Below, piece after piece: positions 34,164 to 45,754 of a stretch of 64,000 bases of DNA. Numbering within the stretch: the first letter of the stretch is position 1; every line of letters begins with the position of its first letter. A model generated the notes under the pieces. That model had not been told where the DNA came from. It ran no database searches and saw only the letters and a program-made list of their open reading frames with translations. The translations under genes were made by a program, and so were the position numbers. Origin of the DNA: Kappaphycus alvarezii (Eukaryota; Rhodophyta; Florideophyceae; Gigartinales; Solieriaceae); NCBI GenBank assembly GCA_002205965.3, contig NADL03000547.1:124001-188000 (forward strand), written 5' to 3'.

Positions 34164-34403
34164 CTAAGCAATATCTGCACTTTCGGAGAGTACAATCCAG
34201 GCTGCAGTTGCTTCATGGAGTCCTTTTCTATCCAAAACGTGCCTGGCATAGCAATATTGGTACACTTTTATTCCATCTTGTTTGTGGTCTACTTCCCAGC
34301 TCTGTAATGAAGTCAATATTATAAATAATTTAACATCTAGTTCCTCTTTTAATCTTTTCTTGAAGTGCTCCAGAAGATTTAGCGAGTTACTAGCAAATGA
34401 CAT
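34164..34403 (-). pseudogene. copia reverse transcriptase, C-terminal part
   Basis: The 79-codon open piece reads HFKKRLKEELDVKLFIILTS, LQSWEVDHKQDGIKVYQYCY, ARHVLDRKG. This matches the copia block after the catalytic YVDD: K-x-x-L-x-x-x-F-x-M-x-D-L-G-x-x-x-x-x-L-G-I-x-x ... G-x-I-x-L-S-Q-x-x-Y-x-x-x-I-L-x-x-F. The catalytic motif would lie just to the right, near 34,430, where frames are broken. Dead remnant. Confidence 0.75.
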
Positions 34404-34640
34404 GTCATCGATAACGAAAACAGCAATGATAAATTATTTTCCAATGACCCTTATATAATACTCTTTCATACATTATGGACTGCTCAAAATCCCAGCTTAT
34501 TATTGCATCAGCTAAGAGGGAACCCAGATAGTTCCAGTTCGACATAAGTCAGTAGATTGACTTCTTAAATTTGAAGATGAACCTAGAGCGCTTTTCATTT
34601 CCAGTCTAATCTGTAGTCCATTTCAAGTATGCAGTAATAT

Positions 34641-34865
34641 TTACCAATAAATATGGGCGTTACTGACATACCCTACTTCAAGTATGGGACCTTTTGAAGC
34701 GGAATAATCTGGTATAATTCGAATAGCTTCTTTGGATGCGACCAAATCCAACAATAAAACCAGATCAAAGTCCATTCCAGGCATAGTTATGTCCCCCCTG
34801 ATTACACACCGGGATCGATGAAGTAACTTATTACCATCATTTTCCATTGGTTTGAGGCGAGGCAT
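34641..34865 (-). pseudogene. copia reverse transcriptase, N-terminal part
   Basis: The open piece reads RLKPMENDGNKLLHRSRCVI, RGDITMPGMDFDLVLLLDLV, ASKEAIRIIPDY. It fits the start of copia RT: K-x-x-x-D-G-x-x-x-R-x-K-A-R-L-V-A-R-G-x-x-Q-x-x-G-x-D-F-x-x-x-F-x-P-V-x-x-x-x-x-I-R. Position upstream (right) of the C-terminal RT piece on the same strand agrees. Broken by stops on both sides. Confidence 0.75.
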
Positions 34866-35187
34866 CTACATGAACGGTATAACATTGTAAGATGGGGCAT
34901 GCGGAACATATTCCAATGTTTCTTTTTTTATTAATGCAAGATAATCTCGATCAATCGCTTAGTATCGAAGGCGGTTCTGAACTGCCTGTTGAATAGAACG
35001 CGTCAGTCTATGCTCTGAAGTTTTACGATATAGACGAAATTAGGGGCATATCTGATTCAGGGGCGCTCCACAAACTGAAAAGGCCTAGGCTATTAACTCA
35101 CGTAGATCGACATCATTGCGACCCTGTTTGTCTTCAAGAACGCGTAGTCTTGAGATTCTGTCAATAGGTAACTAAATTCAGGGGAGG

Positions 35188-35867
35188 TTATTCGTAAATT
35201 ACGTGCGTCATTATGGTACTCTTCTGTTCGGAAAGGTAGATATGATACAGGTTATGGTCGATCTTGACACGAAAAGATTGTCTATGAGCGGCCCTTGCGT
35301 ATAATTTCTTGGCTGGCCGACTAAGGGACTGGTAGAGGAAGGAAAAACCTTGTTGAGCAAAGAGTGGTAAGTCCTTGAATATGATACGCCTCTTAGTATT
35401 CCCGAGGACAACTGCAATGTTTTCTTTAGCCTTGTCCGACGAAGACATTTTTCCTACCAATTGTTGTAGCTCATGGCTTCTGGCTACAACTCGTTGTAAA
35501 TATTTGTTGTAAAGAGCAGTATACGAAAGAAAATCCAACTATTTCATGAAATTTACTGCTAAACCATTGCTTTAGGGAGCATGTGGCGGATCTTTCTCTA
35601 GCCTTATTCCTTTTTTACGCGAAAATTGTTTAAAAGTTGCGGAAACATTCTCTCTTGCTCTATCGAGGCGAATATTTACAACTTTGACGGCAGTAATATT
35701 TTCAGATTTTTCTTGAAGTATATCATATCTGGGAATAAATATAACTTTATCTTCGTGAAGTAAACATAAGTCATTGCGGTGCGTTCATCGACAAATCTTA
35801 TTACATAATGATGGGTTTCAAGCGACTTTTTCGTTAGTTTAAAGCTTATAAAAGTTCGACTTGGCAA
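35188..35867 (-). pseudogene. copia integrase core and linker remnant
   Basis: The frame 35,867-35,676 contains LETHHYVIRFVDERTAMTYV then YFTKIK, matching the copia integrase core (Y-x-x-x-F-V-D-x-x-S-R-x-x-W-V-Y-F-x-x-x-K). The next frame, 35,538-35,188, is 116 codons long with GNTKRRIIFKDLPLF and HNLYHIYLSEQ. It occupies the place of the integrase-RT linker but has no diagnostic motif. Catalytic residues cannot be confirmed because the intervening sequence is frame-broken. Confidence 0.6.
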
Positions 35868-36899
35868 AAGTGATGCTTAATCTCGGTGCTATTCGATTTA
35901 GATTCATTTCTTCGGCAATTCTTCTTTAAAAATGATCAGTATTAGAAAAATGTTGCAAAATATTAGAAAAAATTCTAGAAAACTTCAAATGTCTCCCAGA
36001 GTGTGGATTTTCTGTACGGTTATGCCGTGCCAAAGCCAGTTCTGTGTCTATAGCTTTTCAAAAGGGTCCAGAGAAATGCATGAAATCGACTTTGGTACCA
36101 TTCTCGTGCTGGGGAGCTTGACCAATGTGAGGCATGTCATTGTTGATTCCTTTGACTTCAGGTATTTGAATATTCTATAATCTATCGTTATCTATCTCAA
36201 ATTCAATTGACGTCTGGGTAGAAATACGTGAAGAAATGAGGCAGATTCTTGCATTCTCTGCTTTATGGTCCGTGGTAAACAAAATTTTGAGGTATCCAGT
36301 GAACACATCCACAGAAAACATCTTCGCTTGGAATTGGAGTGCAATTCACGCCTTCATGTGGAATAAGCCTGCTATCGGAATGAAATATCTACTTTTTCCG
36401 ACTAAGACCGATATTATAGATGGTCTTTAGACGATTTGGTTCAATGGGTTTATAATTGAAATAATAACCCTTGGATTGAAATATTAAGAAGCACAAAATT
36501 CAATAAGGGCGTTCAATGATATAGACTTCTCACATATCGCAATCGCCCTCTTGTATTTATTTGAGACATGAAACTGTATGGAAAATTCTCCTCTCTAATG
36601 TTGCCACGTTGTTGAAAATATTTTCATTGAAAACCCTGTGCTTCTTGATTTGAAGCGAGAGCTAGAAATGCTGAGAGACCCAACCCACCAAAAATTACAC
36701 AACCAAATTTTCCATGAGAACTGTAACTACCACTCAAAATGTCTTTCTGTAATTGATAAGTACCATTACGTGAAATATTTACATATCCATGAGTCCGATG
36801 TGGCCCACACTTCCCTGACTTCTACGAAAAGAACGTTGTCCAAATCTTGTAGTGCGACCTCGCCAGCGACCTTAGTTTGTCGTGCCGCTTTTCTGTAAG

Positions 36900-37290
36900 A
36901 TATAATAAATCCTTTGGACAACGCTCGTGACGCCCGCCAACCCAGCAAAGATCAAAAATATTCCCAAAATAACTCTTTTTATTTCTCCCTTCTTGTTCAT
37001 CACTGCGATTTTATATTACCTGCTCCAGCGCTGGAGTCTTTTGGTATCTTAAAATATTTATTCTCATCAGATACTTTACGGCTGTACATCTCAGTCCAAA
37101 CTGCTGAGAGGAGTTCATCGTATGAAAGTTTGCACGAAATCATGGCGATCGGAGCAAAGTGGTCCGGGAGCGTACGAATTGGCTTTAAAGATTTCGCATT
37201 ATCAGGAACAGCTTTATTGAGCGAAGCTATTTTGCATAAAATATCTCGGAACTACTTAAATTCTCTTCATAGTTTGACCCTAGATTGATA
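36900..37290 (-). pseudogene. copia gag remnant
   Basis: Translated on -, the stretch 37,260-37,030 gives KAVPDNAKSLKPIRTLPDHF, then APIAMI, a short gap, KLSYDELLSAVWTEMYSR. This is the copia gag (UBN2-type) pattern, in which I/L-L-x-x-L-P-x-x-F-x-x-x-x is followed about 20 residues later by T/Y-x-D-E-L-L-x-x-L-x-x-E-x-x-R. It lies just inside the 5' LTR on the correct strand. It overlaps a chance + frame at 36,914-37,288 that is not a gene. Confidence 0.5.
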
Positions 37291-37719
37291 TTCAACTTCT
37301 CCAATCCTTTTAGAGGATTTATGATGATTTTCTCACTTGATGAAGTTAAAAGGCGATCAATATTGTACTAAAGGCCAATAGCCCACTCGAAATCGTCATA
37401 AATACTTATGCTCGTTTGGGCCGCAGGGTTGTTGACCATAGTCAAGATTGTGGCAGTCTTAGCATGAAGACTTGCCTTGCTCCAACGAGATAGTTGAGCT
37501 GCTGTCACATCTTCTGGTCTCGGTTTAAGTCAAATGATTCCAAATCTTCCCGCTTAATTTACGCATTCAGCCTTCTTTTCCAAGTGATGAACTCCATTTT
37601 TCAAAATATTCTTGGAACAGTTCCGACAAAATAAACCTTAGTGGACATTTTGAAAAAAATCAATGGGACAGCGCGCAATAAATAATGAAAGCGGTTTGAT
37701 GTCTTTGTGGATGAAGGAA

Positions 37720-38050
37720 GTCAGTGGAAGTCGATGCGTTGTGTTCCCGGAACCACCCTCATCGACCCTCTCATCTCGGTATTTATCGACCGTCTGAGGT
37801 CTCATTCCTACTGACCAGTGCATTTTATTTATTTATTTTATTACAGAAACACCTCAGGGGCAGCCCTTTGGGACTTCTATCTAATGTCCGACGGATACCG
37901 GGGTCTTTTTCTAATATACGTGCGGTAGCCCAAGTACAGTCAGTTAATTCATGGTCCATACAGCAGTACTTTGCTTGCATCCGTGCGAGTCGCAAGTGTG
38001 TTGTCCACAGCACCGTACAAGGCTGGCACTCAACACTAAGACATTTACTG
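37720..38050 (-). repeat. 5' LTR of the copia element
   Basis: Direct-repeat partner of 32,630-32,940 (landmarks given there). It carries a (TTTA)n run at 37,826-37,846 that its partner lacks. For a minus-strand element this copy is the 5' LTR and would hold the promoter. Just right of it, from about 38,060, are several TACTGTACAGTA-like palindromes not present beside the other LTR. Confidence 0.75.
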
Positions 38051-38059
38051 TACCTCATA

Positions 38060-41000
38060 AAAGTATCTTGTACTGTACAGTACTTTATTGTATGTAATTG
38101 AAAATGATGAACTCATACTGTACCATAGCTCTTAAACCATTCGTACTCGCAGTAAAGCAACACAATTAACCACCTTCTTTACGGTACAGTGCGGCAAGGG
38201 GCATTCTGTACTATACTGAGCTGCTCGTGATCTATACTGCAGTAAACTAAAGTAAAGTTCAGTTTATTTTGTAATAATGAAGTGTTTTACTTTACAGTAC
38301 AGGAAGATACGGTAAACATCATCTCTCAATGACAGAAAAGCAGAGTACATCACAGTAAGCCACGTGCTGGAAGACCATACTTCTGTATACGTTACTATCA
38401 AAGAATATATCATGCAGTCCATAGTTGAATTAATTTCTTTACAAATCGCTACACGCGTTGAGTCTGTTAGTTTGGGGCCGTAATATGGCATAAAGTTTCC
38501 ATCTGAATTTTTTGAAAAAAAATCAAGAATACGATATAAATCTGATGCCGACGCGTTTTCAAATGTTTGAAAATTTTAGTGGCTTTTCTATCAACTGCTA
38601 CTGCATAAACATTTTTGCGGTTCTGTACCTTACGGGGAGGACTGGAGTCAAAATATTACTTACCCAAAACTTGCTGGGTAATTAACTGCTCTCTTTGCGG
38701 CAATTACTTTGGTTTCCTAAAATGCCTGGTTTCGAACCTATACAACAAGAAAAAAACGATTTTTTTGGCCACTGTCTCTAACCATTTCATGTCCTGAAAT
38801 GAAAATTATTTGAATCCATATATTTCAAATTCTCTGTTTGTGGCGGAAAGTGTTTTGCAAGTGGTCATGGGCACTGATTGATTGTGTTGCGGAAGAAGAA
38901 TTGGTAGGTTTTTTCATTATATTTTTCCAGAACCTACATGCATGAAACATACGTGATTCCAGATACATGTATTTATCAAAAAACACTTTTAGATAAGCCA
39001 GTAAAATCGCATTCAAAATCTCTCTGTATCTCCCTGTTATGCTTTTATCGGTGGAGCTGATTGTGCTATTAGTAATCCCGGAAATTTGGATCCTCGATGT
39101 TAGTATCATAAGCTGTATTGGTCAAGGTTATGGTACGAAATTTCTGTAAGCATTGTGAGCTGATAAAATATATAGATGACCGTATCATTTCCATGCAGAG
39201 GTCATCCGGATGTCATTATTTTTGATGAAGAGGTAAGTCTCGGGTGGTAGAATTTTTTTGTAGATAGGGGGTTTCAGATACTAAATATATCCGCGGACCA
39301 TCGCCGCAAAGGTATTTCGGAATATTTCGACTATTCAGAGCAATAAATGAAGTCCCAGATAGTCATGATAATCACTTCATTTTTTCCTGTTCCTGTGAAG
39401 GTTTTGCCGTATTGAAACTATTCTTTACATTATTTTGAGGGTTCAATTCCTATTTTCTGAATAGAAATTAACGAAAAACGTACTACAATGTACCGTACAA
39501 GGCAGTACAGTACTGCATGTACTCTCACAAACTTTACTGTACATTTTAATGAACAGTCCTAGACAAAAGTAAAATACAAGTTCAATGCAGTCAGCAGAGT
39601 GCTGCAAAGTGTACAGCGACATATTGAGCTTTTCATTCCAGTAAGATGTAGCCTAATTCATTGCTGTAAGTATTATGATGTTTTGATGCAGCACAGTATT
39701 AAATTCAACGTACCGGAGACAGCTGGACATGCCAAATTTTGAGAGGCGACGCAGAGAATGCGACATGCACGGAATGGCGTAGAATCCAGCAGAATATTCC
39801 TAATTTAATTGATTCTTCTGGTGACGTTACTGAGTGCGGTGCAATTATGTTTGGAAATTCCAAAGCACTCCACTTTTCAGTGATTGCGTCACTAAAGCAG
39901 AGAGCCACTATGCTATAGTGTCTTACTTGGAGCCCATAGACTCTTTTCGCAGAGCCTATGATACCGTTAAAACAGCAGCTACGCCGATATTGCTAGTGCG
40001 AAACATATTATAGCCCAAAAAGAAATCAGTACTAAAATCTTTTCCGGGACCGGAGAATGCTACGATAGCACAACTAAATATGAGAGATTTACAAGGGCAA
40101 CATAAATTTCCTTCGTAGCTGCACCAAAAAAATTCTTCCCTACCTTTACTGAATCAAAAATATAATTCGCACCACACAAAAAAGACTCCTGTTTCGTTAT
40201 GACCTAAAGAACATACTGTAACAGTGACCAGATCTCAAGTGGGGTACTTCAGGAGCTACTGTAGAAATGAATCCGATTTTCTATAAAATTGATCGTCCCA
40301 ATTTTCGAATTTGTCCCGTAAAAATTAGAACTTAGCTACAACTGAAGAAACCTGGGTTTCCAAAATCAACTATATTTTATTTTTGAGTAAATCATATAAA
40401 AAATTGGCCTATGATTATTCCCATACTTTATGTGTACTAGTCAAACTATGGGAGGGGCACTAGAAGAGAGTTTTAAGATCTATGTGAGGAGCCAGGTGCT
40501 TTTCGAGTACTTATAAATTTTTCTATGAATGTTGATGATCCTTCCTTTACCTATCTCTGTAAGTTGTCTATTTATTCTGTAGAGAAGACATTAATTAAGG
40601 AATTATCTATCGTTGTTGTGTTGTAGACTACATTTTCGCAGAAGAGTACAAATTTTGCGGTTTTTAGTCGAGTAAATGCTTTGAGATAAAATATTAACTG
40701 TACAGAGAAGGCCCCAGATTACCATTTTTTTGAAGAAGACCTCGGAGAAAGTGGATAATCTCGAAGTCCGCCGTTATGAAACTACAAAAGGCTGGGGTCT
40801 GACTAAATGTTTCTTTAGAATGTAGAGATAATGCATGGAAAAATGTCCGCGGGTAAGATTAATTTTCCATCTAGATGTTATGAGCCTTTAGACGACAGCT
40901 ATAACTACCTTGGGCCAATATTTAAACTCACATATTTCAAATTTGGTGAAAGTTATTGAGGACCATTCATATGGTGCATAGATTCCATTTTTCCTTCGGG

Positions 41001-42990
41001 CCATTAAATTAAAACTATTCCCTTCATGAAATGTACATCTAAAGAAAAATATATTTACTTAAATTATTTTGAGCTTTTAGTTCTACTAGAGACACTTGCA
41101 GCACACTAGTTACTTAGAGGGTGCTTTCCTATATGTGCTACAGTACTAAACCATGCATTGCCTATGCGCTCTATCTAAGTTAAACCATGAAACTCTCCGT
41201 TCTCAATGTAAGACAGGAATCTCTATTTGGATTATTATTACTGAATTATATTTTTCAATTTAAACTTCCTAAAAGCAGAAGTTCCACGCTCAGATTTGAT
41301 ATCAAATTTATTTGCACCCTTTTTATGAAACTTATCGCACTTAAAATTGCAAATTTACTATACGTTACTACATTACGTCTGTAATTACATTTTTACGAAC
41401 TATTTTACACTGATCTGTTATTTGAAGTATGCATACTACGCTTACAGCCTCAGAAGTCTTTTTCAGGATACTTTGTAATCATACGGGTTGCTTCTAAAAT
41501 AACTGAGCTTTTTGCATATTTGCAATCTTCCATCGACTCATAATGATCTTAAATCGATCTTCGCGATTTTCGGATCAATCTCAGGCCTTGGCATAGTTCA
41601 TGTAACTGTAATCGTAGGATTTACTTTTTTCAGACGCTGAACATCCCAGATGAAATATTATCGCTCCACTTACGCTGCTTATTTCCGATACATTCAGTAC
41701 CAAATCGACTCTTACCAAAATCTTATAGTCCAAATTCGTGCTATAAAATTAAATGTAAAGAATCTAGTTCTCGATGAAGTAAGGTTTCAAATACCGTTCA
41801 GTACCATGTATTCAATAATGGAGATTCTCCAGTCGGTCCAATTTTCAATAAGATGATTTTTTGTTTGTTCAACTAACGGTTTTACAGTAGAGGACCCATT
41901 TAGGATTTTTCACAGTATTGGTATATTATTTCGTAAATACTGGAAAGCAGTTTTCTATGTGAACACAATTCGAGGGAGCGCAGGATGGCTCCTGTGGTCA
42001 ATAGATGGATGGGAAATCAAATGAGTTTAAATTAATGCAGAAATATGCCGGCATATAGGAAGCTATAGTGGGTAGATTTATTCACACCCGATTTCAAACA
42101 AAGCGCTAACCGTTTTACCCTGTACAACTTTAAATCACATGATTACGTGGGAATTTTTTACCTAACCAGGGGGTTACTTTGATCCAACGGAAAGATGTCC
42201 CATCGTTCTTACCATTCATAGCTCCGGCTCCATTATATCTTCCCTAACCACCCAAAAAAAAATTTAAGCCAGTAATGCCTCCTTGGGTTCTTACAATATC
42301 ACTCGTTATGCTCGCACATTCTATTGTATTGAGTAAAATATCAAGTTCAGGTACATCTTTGGATAAATAAATCCATGACAATACTACAACAGTGTGCTTA
42401 GTGACGTTTTATCGAAAAACATTTACTAGGCAAATACAATAAATATGTACTCTCAGCATGGGGAATACGACCTGCTTTCCATTGTAACATAGGAAATAAA
42501 TTGTACAGTATTGTCTTTGCCTACACAGAAGCAAAAAACTGTACTATCCAGGCTCGCTTACACTACTTTTATGTTCTTGTAATGGTCTGTAGACTTTCAG
42601 ATTGAGTGCACTTGGTTTTCCACACACAAATAAAGTCAACACACCACAGATGGCTCCCGATTTGACTGTGCGATCCGGATTTAATTTACTATTTTGGAGT
42701 TTGGGACTTGTAGAAATGTTTCTGCATGTCCCACAGAAATTAGACCTAGAACAACAGATGAAATAAAGTATGGCCAATAACACGCGGCTAGCGATGGCAA
42801 ATTATTTCGTCCATTGTATTTTATCTATTAAGTTTTCTTTAGTGGGAACGATCCTGAATAAAACTACATATGAAAATAGTTTTTCAACCCTAGCTTAAAA
42901 ATGACAAGCACCTGTTTAGTTTTAATCGTAGTTCAAAAATTCAAACTTTAATCCTAGCGAAGATATCCTCTTACAATATCTTGACAATAT
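38060..42990. other. segment without supported genes; TACTGTAC-type palindromes
   Basis: No protein domain or RNA gene is recognised in nearly 5 kb. Short frames (for example 38,825-39,109 and 41,650-41,856) show no motif. The notable sequence feature is repeated short palindromic words around GTACAGTAC/TACTGTACAGTA at about 38,065-38,090, 38,270-38,300, 39,480-39,550 and 42,505. AT content is high throughout. Confidence 0.35.
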
Positions 42991-43030
42991 ACCTGCACTG
43001 ATGTCAACGCTCTGTCCTGTTTGTGGGGTG

Positions 43031-43548
43031 TTAAGCGCACACAAGAAGATCGAGGTAGAACTGTGGTTGAAACTTTGGTTGAGGCTGGCTAGGTTAAGCC
43101 AATCGCTCCAAACCAGGGTTTATACAGAACTGAAGATGGCTACATACTAAAGGAAAATGCAGTCTAAGAGTAGCGAGTTCAAAGGTTTTCCCGTTATACA
43201 GCTCTGACAGTATCTTAATTAGCTCTTTGAGACTCGTGGTCGGCACGAGTGACATACTCCGACAAGATGTACGAAGTACATTGGCCGAAGTGGCATGAGA
43301 TAGCAAGGTAACTATTGATTGGTAAAGCAATAATGTAATATCGCAGTGTGTAACTCGCGTGTAACTATTCCAAGTGTTCCCAATGTGTCTAACGCTGTGT
43401 TCAGAACTATAAGGAAAGTTTCATGACAACAAAGTCCCTAGTAGCCCTGGTTGTAAGGTTACCAGTGGTTTCAATCTACGGTACAGTACTGCAGATGGAG
43501 TGAATTCGTGCAAATCTGTAATACATATGAAGTAAATACAACACTGTT
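43031..43548 (+). repeat. ~500 bp dispersed repeat, copy 2 (partner at 13.13 kb)
   Basis: Full-length partner of 13,131-13,634, same orientation, about 30 kb away. Landmarks shared include GGTAGAACTGTGGTTGAAAC, GCTCCAAACCAGGGTTTATA, GTCGGCACGAGTGACATACT and AAATACAACA near the end. Scattered substitutions and small indels separate the copies. This copy has a GTACAGTACTGCAGATG stretch near its end where the other has GTACAGTAGATG. No ORF is conserved, which favours a non-coding element or solo LTR. Confidence 0.8.
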
Positions 43549-44507
43549 CGTACATATTCCCAGTCCACTTTTCTTTAAACACCTCACTTTCTGCTCCCAT
43601 ATAACGTTCTATTGAGTCTGAAGACTACTCTGGTCAGCACGCCTGTCTTTTTCACGTTCCCATTCATTTATGATAACGTCTTGCGGCAGATTTCATACTA
43701 AAAATTCAGTCAGGAACGCGTCCGCCAACATTTTGCTGCAATGCTGCATAGTTTTCCGGCACTATCGCATTTATTCAGTAGCCTGTCTCAGCTTGTCTGA
43801 ATTCATTTTCCTCTTCTTCCCTTCATGAAGCTTGAAACATAATGCACTTGGCACCCTTTACGTAATGAGCTATTAATCAGCCACAGAATGCTACCTTTGC
43901 TGAGAAAATTCATAGAGATGGGCCTCTTTACCGTAGACATGTTCTCAGACTGAAACAAATTTAGCCATTCTATAGGTCCAGAGACCTTCCTCACATATCA
44001 TGTAGCTGTCTGCTATTCTAATTCCTTGGCTTTTATCATTAACATTCGTCACAGAGGATCACATTCACAAAATTTTGAACTAGTTAATTAGATATGCTCT
44101 TCCTTAAGCGCAACAATATCTGTTTAATACTAATTCGTAGAAATGATAATGAAATAAAATCCAAGAAACCCAAAAAGAAGAACTCTAATAACGAAGTTTG
44201 TGCATTTTTGCAATAGATTTTTGCTGCAGTCTTTCGTCCAGTGTGTCGCGAAATTCACCTCAAAAAAAAGGTTAAATACGGAAGATTAAATTCTTGTTTT
44301 ATATTACGAGTAGGAGCCAGAGGATATCTGGAGTACAAATAGCTTCATTTTGTTCTATATTTTAAGCATAACCAATATAAAAGCACGCTCCGTTCTCAAA
44401 TGCCGACCCAAAAGCACTTTTCTACACTACATATTCCACTTTTGAACGAGTAATTGTCAAAAAAATCGCAACCGCACTACTGTCTACGACAAGCAACATC
44501 ACAATAA

Positions 44508-44590
44508 CTGCTATTTCTGCATTGCAGAAAACATTAATGCGGGGTTGATACAGCAACTGCTAATTCTGCGTTGCAGAAAACAGGAATACG
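44508..44590. repeat. tandem duplication, ~34 bp units at 49 bp period
   Basis: CTGCTATTTCTGCATTGCAG followed by AAAACATTAATGCG (from 44,508) recurs as CTGCTAATTCTGCGTTGCAG then AAAACAGGAATACG (from 44,557). Each unit holds a TTCTGC-TTGCAGAA palindrome capable of a hairpin. The function is unknown. The surrounding 43.6-44.7 kb has no recognisable gene. Confidence 0.75.
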
Positions 44591-44691
44591 TGATTAGTAT
44601 TTGTGCAAGTCGCATTGATTAACGAGTATTTAGCACTGCCCTGAGTCGCGACACGACCAGCAAACCGTTAAGAAGTTGATTTGAATAAAAT

Positions 44692-44716
44692 ATGTCTATG
44701 TTCTAGACATAGACAT
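44692..44716. repeat. 9 bp perfect inverted repeat at the truncated end of gypsy copy 3
   Basis: ATGTCTATG at 44,692-44,700 is the exact reverse complement of CATAGACAT at 44,708-44,716, with a 7 bp spacer. It abuts the point (44,720) where the RT frame of the adjacent gypsy element stops. It may mark the deletion or insertion breakpoint that removed the rest of that element. Confidence 0.7.
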
Positions 44717-44719
44717 GTT

Positions 44720-45073
44720 CTATGTTCTCTTTTTGGTGATGCGATTCAAAGCGCGATAATCGACAACACCTCTAATTTTTCCATCCTTTTCTTTCACAAA
44801 GAAAAACGGTGCTCCATACAGTGATTTACTGGACCTGATCTTCCCTTTCCTCAGAAGAGACTCGACGTACTCTTTTGTTGCCCTAAGTTCGGATAGAGAC
44901 AACTGGAATAAAGGTCGATGAGGTGCCTTTGTTCCTTCCTCCACTTTGATCTCATGATTAACTGATCGAATCGGAGGAAACCATCTTGGCAATTCATCCT
45001 GAAAGACCTCTTTGAAATTATCCAGTAATCTGCTCAGTCTTCCCTCAAACTTTGAATCTGTCACTCCTGTCAT
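44720..45073 (-). pseudogene. reverse transcriptase, N-terminal fragment of gypsy copy 3
   Basis: The 117-codon frame contains LLDNFKEVFQDELPRWFPPI, then VNHEIKVEEGTKAPHRPLFQ, LSLSELRATKEYVESLLRKG, KIRSSKSLYGAPFFFVKEKD and GKIRGVVDYRALNRITKK. These are the consecutive N-terminal blocks of Ty3/gypsy polymerase up to R-x-L-N-x-x-T-x-K. The sequence stops just before the expected Y-P-L-P block, so the catalytic palm with YLDD is absent. The fragment cannot be active. The ATG at 45,073 is internal to a polyprotein and not a true start. Confidence 0.9.
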
Positions 45074-45107
45074 ACTGTGAACTTCAAGTAACGGAAATAC
45101 TTCGAAG

Positions 45108-45731
45108 TCACCCCAGCATTCGTCTAAAATATTTCAATCCCAAATTGGACACATCAATACGGTTTTCCTCATCAGAGTCAATCACTGGAATGGAAGCATC
45201 TTTCACCATCACAATTCGTTTCCGATAGTCGACACGTGGGGTTTGGGCAACATGCCACGGCTTTCCCAACAGAACATCATACCTGGTTTGGGACACAGCC
45301 CAACTAGAAGTATATGTATGTTCCCCTAACTTAATGGTTCCGCTGGAAATGATCTCAGATACTTCCTCAGTAACTCCCTTCTGAGAATGGCAAACAATGA
45401 CTCGTTCACGCTGAATCTCAAACAAGTTCCTACTTCGCTTCAGGAACTCGGCTGAAACCACGTTTGTATTGCATCCATCGCCCTTTAATACGTTGACTGC
45501 TATTCCATTCAGTCTACCTTCAAGTACTAACAAAGGCTCTACTGGTATAGGTCCATCAGTGGGGATGCTGTCATCTTGACTAGACGTGATTCCATTAGAC
45601 TCGGCTTCGGAGATTCTCGACTTTTCCGTGTCCTCTGAGAATTTAGCTCCGGTGATGTCCACAATAGTTTCACTCTGCTCCTTGGGAAATCTTTTCACAC
45701 TCACTTCTGGTCTCACCTGAGTGTTCACCAA
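45108..45731 (-). pseudogene. aspartic protease region of gypsy copy 3
   Basis: A 207-codon frame, part of the gag-pol polyprotein. From about residue 65 it reads IPVEPLLVLEGRLNGIAVNV, LKGDGCNTNVVSAEFLKRSR: a pepsin-like retroviral protease active-site region in which the catalytic D-S/T-G appears as GDG. It then reads SSWAVSQTRYDVLLGKPWHV, the conserved Y-D-V-L-L-G-x-x-W block near the protease end. The altered residues before the D (LKGDG where V/L-x-D-S/T-G is usual) may inactivate it. Frame changes separate it from gag (near 45,745) and RT (near 45,090). Confidence 0.8.
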
Positions 45732-45754
45732 GTCTGGAGGACCACCTAGTTTCC

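Larger units (their letters stand above)
32630..38050 (-). mobile_element. Ty1/copia LTR retrotransposon, decayed, with both LTRs
   Basis: Direct repeats at about 32,630-32,940 and 37,720-38,050 flank an interior whose minus-strand remnants follow Ty1/copia order: gag (37.3-37.05 kb), integrase (35,867-35,676), a linker (35,538-35,188), then RT (34,865-34,641 and 34,403-34,164). Integrase before RT is diagnostic of copia. Total length near 5.4 kb is normal for the group. All domains are broken by stops and frameshifts. Target-site duplications were not determined because LTR ends are blurred. Confidence 0.85.
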
